Shown: positions 1 to 7,543 of the stretch, in pieces
How the letters are laid out: each line of letters starts with the position of its first letter
How positions within the stretch are numbered: the first letter of the stretch is position 1
Source of the DNA: an uncultured Bacteroidota bacterium
GTDB lineage: Bacteria > Bacteroidota > Bacteroidia > Chitinophagales > Chitinophagaceae
Direction: 5' to 3'
Length of the DNA stretch: 32,752 bases
NCBI GenBank assembly: GCA_903904855.1
Contig: CAIVEH010000245.1
Span: forward strand, 1-32,752
Notes under the pieces: generated by a model
What the model saw: the letters and a program-made list of their open reading frames with translations, nothing else
Told to the model about the DNA's origin: nothing
The model's database searches: none
Program-made: the position numbers and the translations under genes

Positions 1-235
1 AGTAAGATGGTGTACTTTATTTAATCAACATCACTAAGTTAGTCATCAATTTAAGTTTGAGCTACTTACTACCATTATATTTACCTGAAAGTTGCCTAAC
101 CGCCTGTTGTATATTTAATTGTTAAATATGATTAGCCGAATTATATAATACTCTTTCATAATTGTGTAAATCTTTAAAGCTATCAGGATGCCACCTTTAC
201 ATCGTGATTATTCTATCGCAATACAAACAGCAATT

Positions 236-940
236 ATGAACAAACAGATTATGTATTTACTGGCAACCGCAGCTATCTTCAGCAGCATTCAGGGTATGTC
301 TCAGACGGGTACAACTCATCATAAAATATCAAAACCTATTCCGGCGGGTTGCCCTACAGTGTCGCCTGTGCACCGGCACAGAAAGCCGGTAGTACCTGAA
401 GAAGAAACAATAGTATTTAACAGCCACTCTACATCGGCAGTTGTAGAGTTCAGAAAAGGGAAAATATATGTAAATGACAGCGAGGTAGCCAAAGTGAAGC
501 ATTGCGGCTATGACGATTATTCTGTAAGAGTGAATTACATTGCTCCTCCGGCACCTGTAGGCATAGAGAAAATCAATGCTTTTTCAGGTACGAATACAGG
601 TAAACCATTGCTGGGTGTTGTTACCTGCAACAGCTGTCAGGAAGGCGCTACCATAGAGGAAGTTATACCCTGCAGCCCTGCCGATAAAGCCGGCCTGTAT
701 GAAGGAGATGTTATCATAAAGATCAACGGGCACGAGATAAACAATAAGTCTGATCTTGCTGAAGCAATTGCAGGTTATAAACCAGGAGATGATGTAACTG
801 TAGCCTACAGGCGTTGCGGTATGACTCATACCGCCAGTGCAGAACTAGGTGATAAAGAAAAAGTAGAAAACAGTGATTGTGCCAATAGGGATACCTATTC
901 AGAATGTGGTGGTTGCTATGCCATGAAATGGGGGCGGTAA
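236..940 (+). CDS. Secreted Cys-rich PDZ-domain protein
   Basis: The predicted product is 234 residues. An in-frame ATG at 188 would add 16 residues before the signal peptide, so I chose the ATG at 236, which starts directly with MNKQIMYLLATAAIFSS and a likely cleavage site near GMSQ. Residues about 124-204 form a PDZ domain: a PLLGV carboxylate-binding-loop region, the IEEVIPCSPADKAGLYEGD segment typical of HtrA/CtpA-type PDZ domains, and IKINGHEI. No protease domain is attached, so a peptide-binding or scaffolding role in the periplasm or at the surface is inferred. The protein has an unusual number of cysteines, including CNSC in the PDZ domain and a C-terminal tail (215-234) with three Cys ending in KWGR. 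It stands alone on the plus strand and ends before a bidirectional terminator. Specific function unknown. Confidence 0.85.
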   Translation: MNKQIMYLLATAAIFSSIQGMSQTGTTHHKISKPIPAGCPTVSPVHRHRKPVVPEEETIVFNSHSTSAVVEFRKGKIYVNDSEVAKVKHCGYDDYSVRVNYIAPPAPVGIEKINAFSGTNTGKPLLGVVTCNSCQEGATIEEVIPCSPADKAGLYEGDVIIKINGHEINNKSDLAEAIAGYKPGDDVTVAYRRCGMTHTASAELGDKEKVENSDCANRDTYSECGGCYAMKWGR

Positions 941-993
941 TAATTTAATTTGGGCCATAGAGGTACTTGGAAACTTTCCCCCTGAACTGAAAT

Positions 994-1031
994 AAAAATC
1001 CCCTGTTACAATCTGGTAGCAGGGGATTTTT
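994..1031. terminator. Bidirectional rho-independent terminator
   Basis: AAAAATCCCCTG (994-1005) pairs perfectly with CAGGGGATTTTT (1020-1031). The stem extends inward through 1006-1009 with 1016-1019 (one G-T wobble), giving about 16 bp and a six-base loop (1010-1015). A run of T follows the GC core on both strands, so it can terminate the PDZ gene from the left and htpG from the right. Confidence 0.9.
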
Positions 1032-1049
1032 AAATCAAACTATTTTCAA

Positions 1050-3026
1050 CTAAATAAGCTGTATGCTTCTGTTTACAAACTCTGTCAAATCAGCGCCGGT
1101 AAGCATTCCCTGCGATAACAAAGCAAGATCAAATGCCTGTTTTGCGAGTTTCATTTGTGCTTCTTCGCCTTCTGTATTCAGTATGCGGCTTACCAGTTTA
1201 TGGTTGCCGTTAATGGCCACATTGTAGTTGTCGGGCATCATGCCATAGAAGCTCATTCCGCCACCACCCAGCTTGGCCATGTCTTTCATGCGGCGCATAA
1301 ATTCGTCCATGGTTACGGTTACAGGCTGCTCGTCAATGCCCAAGCCTTCCACCGATACTTTCATATCCTTGCGGTTGATGGCTTTTTCGAAGATTGCTTT
1401 CACCTTGTTGGTTTCATCGGTTGTAAGTACAGATTCTATTTTTTCTTCCTTGTCAATGAGCTTATCCACCACATCTGCATCTACACGCTTGATCTGGGTT
1501 TTCTCCAGCTTCATTTCCAGCTTCTGAATATAGTGGCTGTCGAGCGGTGAGTTCATCAGCAGCACATCATAGCCTTTTTTATTGGCCGACTGTATAAATG
1601 AATCCTGCTTTTCGGGTTCTGTACAATAAATGTATACCACTTTGCCATCCTTATCTGTCTGTAGCGGGGCTACTTTATCTTTATATTCAGTAAGTGTAAA
1701 GTACTCTTTTTTGGTATTGGTGAGTAAGGCAAAATCTACTGCTTTTTCATAAAACTTCTCATCGCTGATCATGCCATATTTCACAAACAGTCCGATATCG
1801 GTCCATTTTTCTTCATAGCCCTTACGGTCGTTTTTAAATAGCTCTGCAAGTTTATCAGCCACTTTGCGGGTTATGTAGCTGTTGATCTTTTTTACATTAC
1901 TATCGGCCTGCAGGAAGCTGCGCGATACATTCAGCGGAATATCGGGTGAGTCAATAACACCATGCAGCAGCATCAGAAATTCTGGCACAATATCTTTTAC
2001 TTCATCAGTAATGAATACCTGCCTTGAGAACAGCTTGATTTTATTGCGCTGTAGTTCTATATCATTCTTCACCTTAGGGAAGTAAAGAACACCTGTAAGA
2101 TTGAACGGATAGTCTACATTCAGGTGAATCCAGAACAGCGGCTGTTCGCTCATTGGGTAAAGCTCCCTGTAGAAAGACAGATAATCTTCATCTTTCAGTT
2201 CTGCAGGCGCCTTGGTCCAGATAGGGGTTGTATTATTAATGATATTGGGAACTTCAATTTGTTCAGGCTTTTTTTCTTCTTTTTTTGTTTCTTCCTTTTC
2301 CTCCTGGCCTTCTTCTGCAGCCTTATCAGTTGTTTCTTCTTCAACTATTTCTGCCTCATCAAAGCTTTCATCTTCAGCTTCATCTGCCGATTTATACTCT
2401 GTCTTGGTGCCAAACTGGATGGGTATTGGCAGGAATTTGCAGTACTTCTCCAATATGCCTTCCAGCTTGTATTTATCCAGAAACTCTTCTGAATCCGGGT
2501 TGATATGGAGTATAATATCGGTGCCTCTTTCGGTACGGCTGCCATCGGCAATTTCGAATTGGGTGCTGCCGTCGCAGGTCCAATGGGCAGCAGTTGCACC
2601 GTCCTGGAAGCTGAGAGATTGAATCTCTACCTGGTCGGCAACCATGAAAGCAGAGTAAAAACCTAAACCGAATTTACCAATCAGTTCATTAGCATCTTTA
2701 GAATCCTTGAATTTCTCCACAAATTCCTCCGCGCCCGAAAAGGCTATCTGGTTAATGTACTTCTTGATCTCCTCTGCGGTCATTCCAAGACCATTATCTG
2801 ATACAGTGATAGTCTTTTTGTCAGCATCAAATGCAATGGAAACTTTAGGATCGCCAAGGCTGCCATTGTATTGACCAAGGGCCGCCAGCCTCTTAATTTT
2901 CTGCACAGCATCAACTGCATTCGAAACGAGTTCTCTCAGGAATATCTCGTTATCAGAATAAAGGAATTTTTTAATAATCGGGAAGATGTTCTCCGTGTGA
3001 ATGGAAATGTTGCCTTTTTCCTGCAT
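1050..3026 (-). CDS. htpG: Molecular chaperone HtpG (Hsp90 family)
   Basis: This 658-residue protein is a full-length bacterial Hsp90, an ATP-driven cytoplasmic chaperone dimer. The N-terminal GHKL ATPase domain shows RELVSNAVDA (31-40, catalytic Glu and Mg-binding Asn), DNGLGM (77-82) and GKFGLGFYSAF (117-127). The middle domain carries PLNVSRSFLQ (364-373), whose Arg369 matches the ATP-contacting Arg of the family. The C-terminal dimerisation domain ends with NRSIQLI. Residues about 213-257 are a Glu/Lys-rich linker between the N and middle domains, longer than in E. coli HtpG and recalling eukaryotic Hsp90; this accounts for the length above about 625 residues. The gene is monocistronic by appearance, with a terminator downstream and a repeat-containing upstream region at 3085-3097. 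Confidence 0.98.
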   Translation of the reverse strand: MQEKGNISIHTENIFPIIKKFLYSDNEIFLRELVSNAVDAVQKIKRLAALGQYNGSLGDPKVSIAFDADKKTITVSDNGLGMTAEEIKKYINQIAFSGAEEFVEKFKDSKDANELIGKFGLGFYSAFMVADQVEIQSLSFQDGATAAHWTCDGSTQFEIADGSRTERGTDIILHINPDSEEFLDKYKLEGILEKYCKFLPIPIQFGTKTEYKSADEAEDESFDEAEIVEEETTDKAAEEGQEEKEETKKEEKKPEQIEVPNIINNTTPIWTKAPAELKDEDYLSFYRELYPMSEQPLFWIHLNVDYPFNLTGVLYFPKVKNDIELQRNKIKLFSRQVFITDEVKDIVPEFLMLLHGVIDSPDIPLNVSRSFLQADSNVKKINSYITRKVADKLAELFKNDRKGYEEKWTDIGLFVKYGMISDEKFYEKAVDFALLTNTKKEYFTLTEYKDKVAPLQTDKDGKVVYIYCTEPEKQDSFIQSANKKGYDVLLMNSPLDSHYIQKLEMKLEKTQIKRVDADVVDKLIDKEEKIESVLTTDETNKVKAIFEKAINRKDMKVSVEGLGIDEQPVTVTMDEFMRRMKDMAKLGGGGMSFYGMMPDNYNVAINGNHKLVSRILNTEGEEAQMKLAKQAFDLALLSQGMLTGADLTEFVNRSIQLI

Positions 3027-3070
3027 AATATATTATGTTTCGTTTAATCATTACCTATCAATCTGCATTC

Positions 3071-3101
3071 CAAACTGATTTGATTGACAAAATGACAGAA
3101 A
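3071..3101 (-). promoter_or_regulatory. Candidate htpG promoter/operator with TGTCA direct repeat
   Basis: On the minus strand TGTCA-TTT-TGTCA (plus coordinates 3085-3097) is a perfect five-base direct repeat about 59 bases upstream of the htpG start. It lies between a weak -33-like TTTC (3098-3101) and a -7-like TCAGTTTG (3071-3078), which are 19 bases apart as in the Bacteroidota consensus. A heat-shock control element is an inference from position only. Confidence 0.3.
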
Positions 3102-3183
3102 ATGAGTAGCGCTAAACGGTCGAGACTGTCAGGGTTATTCATATATTGTTTGGGTAATAGGGTTATATGTTATTCAAAACCTG

Positions 3184-3720
3184 TTATCCTTGCCTCAGCC
3201 ATTGCTTCATTTTGGGAAAAGTAAATTCATCAGGCAATTGAGCAGACTTTAATTCTCTGGTCATACCCAACCACTGAAGAATAGGAACGCCAAGAATGGA
3301 GCCTCCCTCATTGCATTCTGTGAATGCCTTAATCAGATTTCCTGAACCTTCTTTATATCCGCCAGAATGAAAAAGGATTTCATCGTCTATTTGCAGATGT
3401 ACTTTTGCAGCCCACGACCAGGCTATTGCTGACATCTCCGCTGCACCAGAAATTAGATCTCCGGACAGATTTTCAGAGCCATTTGCCAGTGACCTGTCGA
3501 TAGGTAGCAAAACAGCCAGGTGCCCGGCCTCATGCAAGAGATCACCGGGATAGGTTAGCTGTTCCGGATCATAAATAATAGATCCATACTTTATTTCCAC
3601 ACCTGGCAAAAAAGTATCTTCAGGAACCTGTTCTTGCCTGCATTCAATACCAATCTCATTAATGAACCCGGATATTTTTTTGATCAGTTCAATATTTGTT
3701 ACTTTAGCATATAACTCCAT
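3184..3720 (-). CDS. HEAGH-motif putative zincin-like protein
   Basis: This 178-residue protein has no signal peptide and is expected to be cytoplasmic. LLHEAGHLAVL (61-71) contains HExxH, the zinc-binding and catalytic motif of zincin metallopeptidases, and GAAEMSAIAW (92-101) supplies Glu95, 28 residues after the motif, as a possible third ligand in gluzincin style. The arrangement resembles IrrE/ImmA-like or other minimal metallopeptidase folds, but I cannot assign a named family. The C-terminal part contains a conserved-looking ILGVPILQWLGM segment. It lies upstream of htpG on the same strand with a 157-bp gap, and divergent from the SDR gene. On the minus strand TAAATTTG (3747-3754) is an exact -7 match 26 bases before the start codon, without a clear -33. 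Peptidase activity is an inference. Confidence 0.75.
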   Translation of the reverse strand: MELYAKVTNIELIKKISGFINEIGIECRQEQVPEDTFLPGVEIKYGSIIYDPEQLTYPGDLLHEAGHLAVLLPIDRSLANGSENLSGDLISGAAEMSAIAWSWAAKVHLQIDDEILFHSGGYKEGSGNLIKAFTECNEGGSILGVPILQWLGMTRELKSAQLPDEFTFPKMKQWLRQG

Positions 3721-3846
3721 GACTCCGTACTTTGTTTGAAAAATGACAAATTTAATGCAATGAACTGGAAGCGTTACCCCGTTTTATTTGTGTTATGATT
3801 TTAATAAAATGCTGATTTTTCAAGGCACTCCCTAACAAGTTATCAT

Positions 3847-3876
3847 TTTACTACCAATAACTTAGCAGTAAATTTA
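3847..3876 (+). promoter_or_regulatory. Candidate promoter for the SDR/ligase pair
   Basis: TTTA (3847-3850), an 18-base spacer and TAAATTTA (3869-3876) approximate the Bacteroidota -33/-7 consensus with one mismatch in each box, ending 28 bases before the SDR start codon. Confidence 0.3.
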
Positions 3877-3904
3877 CTTTTCACTGCTCCATGGCCTAAG
3901 ATGT

Positions 3905-4768
3905 ATGGCTTATAAATACAGTTTTACTGAGTTGTTACTGTTCCCTCCTCTTGGGCTGAATGAGTACAGGCTTAAAGAAAGATTGCTGGGAAAAACAGTA
4001 TTGATTACCGGGGCAAGCTTTGGTATAGGTGAGAGCCTTGCATATAAACTTGCGGCAGCGGGCACTCATCTTTTACTTGTAGCCAGAACGGAAGAAAAGT
4101 TACACGAGGTAAAAACAAGGATAGAAAATGCGGGAGGTAAGGCAACAGTTTTCGTAACAGACATATCGAAGCCGGATGAGGTAAAGGATTTAATTGATAG
4201 CCTTAACCGGATACCGGGGGGAGTGGATATTCTAGTTAATAATGCTGGAAAATCTATCAGGCGGTCAATTATGGAGTCGCTGGACAGACCGCATGATTTT
4301 AGCCGTACCATGGCTATAAATTACTCAGGGCCGGTACAATTGTTGCTTGCACTTATTCCGGTACTTGTGAAAAACAAGGGGCAGATCATCAATGTTTCCA
4401 CGGTATCTGTACTGCTGGCGCCAACCCCTAAATGGGCAGCTTATCAGGCTTCCAAATCAGCATTTGATCAGTGGTTCAGGTGTGTTTCGCCCGAACTGAA
4501 TGCCAGGGAGGTAGCCACAACTTCAATATACCTGCCGCTGGTAAGGACCCGGATGATAGCACCCACATCTGAATACAACAATATGCCCGCAATGGATCCG
4601 GACCATGTTGCAAAGGTCATTTGCAAATCTGTTATTTCAAGAAAGAGAAAATATGTACCCTGGTGGTTGTTCTCCGGTCAGCTAGGATCGCTATTATTTA
4701 GAGGTATATGGGAATCCTTGAATACCCGTTTACTGAGACGAAAATCAGATTATGCTCAACGCTCTTAA
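3905..4768 (+). CDS. SDR family NAD(P)-dependent oxidoreductase
   Basis: This 287-residue classical short-chain dehydrogenase/reductase has the Rossmann nucleotide-binding motif TGASFGIG (35-42), NNAG (112-115), a Ser/Thr cluster INVSTVS (162-168) and the catalytic YQASK (Tyr180, Lys184). The Ser-Tyr spacing is one residue off the usual pattern, so the catalytic Ser could be Ser165 or Ser168. A leading segment of about 27 residues and a C-terminal WWLFSGQLGSLLFRGIWESL segment are additions that could associate with membranes or a partner. Its last 17 bases overlap the start of the acyl ligase gene, which implies co-transcription, probable translational coupling and a shared substrate, perhaps a lipid or other acyl compound. 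Substrate unknown. The ATG at 3901 is in another frame. Confidence 0.92.
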   Translation: MAYKYSFTELLLFPPLGLNEYRLKERLLGKTVLITGASFGIGESLAYKLAAAGTHLLLVARTEEKLHEVKTRIENAGGKATVFVTDISKPDEVKDLIDSLNRIPGGVDILVNNAGKSIRRSIMESLDRPHDFSRTMAINYSGPVQLLLALIPVLVKNKGQIINVSTVSVLLAPTPKWAAYQASKSAFDQWFRCVSPELNAREVATTSIYLPLVRTRMIAPTSEYNNMPAMDPDHVAKVICKSVISRKRKYVPWWLFSGQLGSLLFRGIWESLNTRLLRRKSDYAQRS

Positions 4769-6281
4769 GAAACTATATAAAATCAAGTTGCTCAGCCTGA
4801 AGGGTATATTCCTTCTTTTGCATTCTGTTTTCAAAGGGGGTATAAACCTGATGGCACTATTGCGGTATGCGGCCAAAAGATTCCCTGGCAACATAGCAGT
4901 ATCTGATAACAACGGGGATATTACTTATACGGATTTACTTGCCCAATCTGAACAACTAACCATTTTACTGGCTGAACAATACCAGGTAGCCCGAGGGAAA
5001 AAGATTGCATTAATGTGCCGGAATCATGCATCATTGGTGCGATCTGTATTTGCTGTATCCCAGACCGGCGCTGATTTGTACCTGCTGAATGTGGAAATGA
5101 GCCTCGCCCAATTCAACACGTTTTGCGGCAGGCATTCGTTTGACCTGGTGATCTATGATGAAGAGGTCTCAGCGCTGATCAGGGAATCGCCATTAAAAGC
5201 TAAATTGATTGTCTCATATAGCCAAGGCCTTTTGTCTGTTGATAGTATGGCGAAATCGGGTGGGGGAGGCAACAGCAAAATAGCCAGGGTCCGTTCTGGC
5301 AAAATTACTGTTCTTACTGGTGGCACTACGGGTGAATTCAAGACAGCCGCGCGTAAAGCATCAATGGTCAATTTCCTGGATCCTTTTCTAGACCTGGTTA
5401 TTAAGCTTAACCTGGAAAGCGTTAAATCCGTTTACATTGCCACACCCGTTTACCATGGGTTTGGAATTGCTTCATTATTTATGGGGATGATGCTGGGCAC
5501 CAGACTCTACCTGCTGCCCCGGTTTGAAAAGCAAAAGGCGTGTGAACTGATCCGTAATAACAGAATTGAATCGGTTACCCTTGTGCCTCTTATGCTGCAC
5601 AGAATGATGGAATATGATCCGGAAGCATTGAGCTCTCTTACCTGTATCATATCCGGCGGGGCAATGCTTGATGCCAAACTGGTAAGGAAAACAACATCGC
5701 GGCTGGGCAACATTCTGTTTAACCTGTATGGCACTTCGGAGGCCGGGGTCTCTGTGATGGCAACACCTGCTGACCTGGTATATGATAATAGCACATTGGG
5801 AAAGGCGATAAAGGGTGTAACTATAAATTTGCTGGATAAGGATAATATTGAGGTGGCGGATGGAACACCAGGACGGATTTGCATCAGGAGCAAGTGGAGT
5901 GTAAGGCCTGATGGTGACAGCTGGATTGAAACTGGTGACCTTGGATACAGGGACAGGGCAGGTTACTATTTTCTATGTGGCAAGACTGACGATATGATTG
6001 TTTCGGGTGGAGAAAATGTTTATCCCGTGGAACTGGAGCGGGTACTGCTACAGCATGAGCATATAAAACATGCCGCAGTGATAGGAATAAGCGATGTGGA
6101 GTTTGGGCAGCGACTGAAAGCGTTTGTGGTTCCTGCCGGTGATTGTGTTATCCCTGCTGAAGAGCTGAAGCAATGGCTGAGTATACGGGTTGCCAGGTAC
6201 CAGATGCCAAGGGAAATTGAGTATATGGATGAACTGCCTTTTACTTCGTTGGGGAAGCCGGATAAGAAGAGATTGGTTTGA
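4752..6281 (+). CDS. AMP-forming acyl-CoA synthetase/ligase (ANL superfamily)
   Basis: This 509-residue enzyme should activate a carboxylic acid as an acyl-adenylate and transfer it to CoA or another acceptor. Visible ANL motifs are the P-loop LTGGTTGEFK (178-187), YGTSEAG (316-322), TGDLG (384-388), the hinge region with GGENVYPVELE (409-419), and C-terminal Lys492 in LGKPDKK, the usual adenylation lysine. The P-loop is atypical: Phe186 occupies the position before Lys that is usually Pro or small. The first 35 residues (KLLSLKGIFLLLHSVFKGG) are hydrophobic and basic, possibly a membrane-contacting extension. It overlaps the SDR gene by 17 bases, so the two likely work in one short pathway. 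Fatty-acid or aryl specificity cannot be read from the sequence. Its stop lies 21 bases from that of the convergent lipoprotein gene. Confidence 0.93.
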   Translation: MLNALKKLYKIKLLSLKGIFLLLHSVFKGGINLMALLRYAAKRFPGNIAVSDNNGDITYTDLLAQSEQLTILLAEQYQVARGKKIALMCRNHASLVRSVFAVSQTGADLYLLNVEMSLAQFNTFCGRHSFDLVIYDEEVSALIRESPLKAKLIVSYSQGLLSVDSMAKSGGGGNSKIARVRSGKITVLTGGTTGEFKTAARKASMVNFLDPFLDLVIKLNLESVKSVYIATPVYHGFGIASLFMGMMLGTRLYLLPRFEKQKACELIRNNRIESVTLVPLMLHRMMEYDPEALSSLTCIISGGAMLDAKLVRKTTSRLGNILFNLYGTSEAGVSVMATPADLVYDNSTLGKAIKGVTINLLDKDNIEVADGTPGRICIRSKWSVRPDGDSWIETGDLGYRDRAGYYFLCGKTDDMIVSGGENVYPVELERVLLQHEHIKHAAVIGISDVEFGQRLKAFVVPAGDCVIPAEELKQWLSIRVARYQMPREIEYMDELPFTSLGKPDKKRLV

Positions 6282-6302
6282 TTAAACGTGGATTTATTCT
6301 TT

Positions 6303-6833
6303 TTAATCGAACGAATAAGCAGATACATTATGGTATTTGTGGAAGGAGATGGTTTCTTTGGGGTCGTAGCTGTCGGGGTTATTCATTTTGTATTTGAGGT
6401 ATTTCCATAGCTCGGATGTGGAGGTGGTATAGGGGAGTTTGCCGGCTTTGAATCCGGCCAGGGTAAACTCTACATTGCTGATTTTGCGAAATTCGTAGAT
6501 GAAGTAACCTTCATCGGTGCCATCGTCGGCAATATTGTTGATGCAGGCAAATGTTTTACCGCCGAGGTTGCTCATAATTACTTTGTGCGGCGTGAGATAA
6601 TTGGGGTTGCCATTGCTGTCAATATCGTAAATGGTGAGGTTGCCTTTCTTCAGGTCGCGCTCCACTAGCCAGGCTTTTTCAGGTTTGCCGAGTTCGTTTT
6701 CTTCGTGCCAGCGGCCGCGAAGCCATGGCTGCACTTCATAGCTACCCTGATCGACCGGAATTTTGATAAGCAGCGGACAACCGGTAAGGGGTAGCAGGAA
6801 CAGTACCAAACAATAAATTGCCAGCTTTTTCAT
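6303..6833 (-). CDS. Hypothetical lipoprotein (family also found at 30485 and 31071)
   Basis: The 176-residue product begins with a lipoprotein signal peptide, and LPLTGC gives a lipobox with Cys19 as the lipidated residue. The mature part opens with LRGRWHEE, continues with short beta-rich segments (AWLVERD, NLTIYDID, FACINN, GYFIYEFRKI) and ends with NNPDSYDPKETISFHKY. The same order of an L-G-x-W motif, a beta-rich core and a C-terminal NNPxxY motif occurs in the proteins at 30485-31009 and 31071-31562, so the three look like diverged paralogues. The core size is reminiscent of lipocalin-like lipoproteins, but I cannot name a family. It converges with the acyl ligase gene 21 bases away with no visible terminator. 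Function unknown. Confidence 0.85.
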   Translation of the reverse strand: MKKLAIYCLVLFLLPLTGCPLLIKIPVDQGSYEVQPWLRGRWHEENELGKPEKAWLVERDLKKGNLTIYDIDSNGNPNYLTPHKVIMSNLGGKTFACINNIADDGTDEGYFIYEFRKISNVEFTLAGFKAGKLPYTTSTSELWKYLKYKMNNPDSYDPKETISFHKYHNVSAYSFD

Positions 6834-6852
6834 CGAGGAGCGTATTTAAGAA

Positions 6853-6883
6853 TAAAAGTAATCAGGATTTTCGGGAATTTCAA
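6853..6883 (-). promoter_or_regulatory. Candidate promoter for the lipoprotein gene
   Basis: On the minus strand ATTG (plus 6880-6883), a 19-base spacer and TACTTTTA (plus 6853-6860) match the -33/-7 consensus with one mismatch each and the exact consensus spacing. The start codon follows about 20 bases downstream. Confidence 0.35.
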
Positions 6884-7111
6884 TTATTATTGCCGGAACA
6901 ATGGCTATGGCGGAGTTGCCCCTGTATGCAGAGATTAAACCAATTGACCTGCTTATAGACAATACTTAACACAGCTTAAATTGATACTATGAAATTTAAC
7001 TACAAAGCTCATAAAGTAAAACACAAAGTACACAATATTTTATGTCATGAAAGGAAGGGTCCAAAGTTTATTTCTTGATAGAATCAATTTTTTTGGCTTT
7101 ACGTATTTAAT

Positions 7112-7543
7112 ATGGAAAACGAAAACAATACACCAGGCCCGAAGGAAATAGTGGATATAATGACTGCCCGCGATGGGTTCTCGAAATGGCTTGGTCTTGT
7201 GATTGATGAGGTTGGGTTGGGGTATTGCAGGTTGCACTTTACTGTGCGCAGGGAAATGCTGAACGGGTTTGCGAGTATTCATGGGGGTGTGCTGTTTTCG
7301 GCATCTGATTCGGCTTTTGCATTTGCCGGAAATTCGCACGGAAGGATTACTGTGGCGCTCGATGTTTCGATATCCTTTACGCGGCCTGCCAGTGAGGGGG
7401 ATGTGCTGACTGTGGAGGCTAAGGAAATATACCTGGGTAATAAAACCGGGGTTTATGATATACGCACTACCAATGAGGCAGGGGAACTGGTGGCTGTATT
7501 CAAAGGTACTGCCTACCGGACATCAGCTCTGGTTAATAAATGA
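7112..7543 (+). CDS. paaI: PaaI-family hotdog acyl-CoA thioesterase
   Basis: This 143-residue single hotdog-fold protein is predicted to hydrolyse acyl-CoA or aryl-CoA thioesters in the cytoplasm. The signature NGFASIHGGVLFSASDSAFA (51-70) contains the HGG motif and the Asp of the active-site helix, close to PaaI, followed by AFAGNSHG. The strand sequence ALDVSISFTRPASEGDVLTV is also typical. The length fits PaaI (about 140). Other paa genes are absent nearby, so a role in phenylacetate degradation is not supported by context; a general thioesterase that releases trapped CoA is equally likely. The stop codon (7541-7543) directly abuts the stop codon of convergent bshB1. Confidence 0.88.
   Translation: MENENNTPGPKEIVDIMTARDGFSKWLGLVIDEVGLGYCRLHFTVRREMLNGFASIHGGVLFSASDSAFAFAGNSHGRITVALDVSISFTRPASEGDVLTVEAKEIYLGNKTGVYDIRTTNEAGELVAVFKGTAYRTSALVNK

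Noticed and set aside
1155-2622. Several plus-strand open frames inside htpG
   Set aside because: htpG is certain from its motifs over its whole length; the opposite frames are low-complexity shadows, especially of the Glu/Lys-rich linker.
7000-7055. Short runs of ACAAAG/ATAAAG in the gap before the paaI-like gene
   Set aside because: The units do not keep a constant period and are too short and AT-rich to call a repeat element.
7040-7339. Minus-strand open frame of 99 codons over the paaI-like gene
   Set aside because: The plus-strand gene has a clear hotdog HGG signature, and the antisense translation shows no domain.
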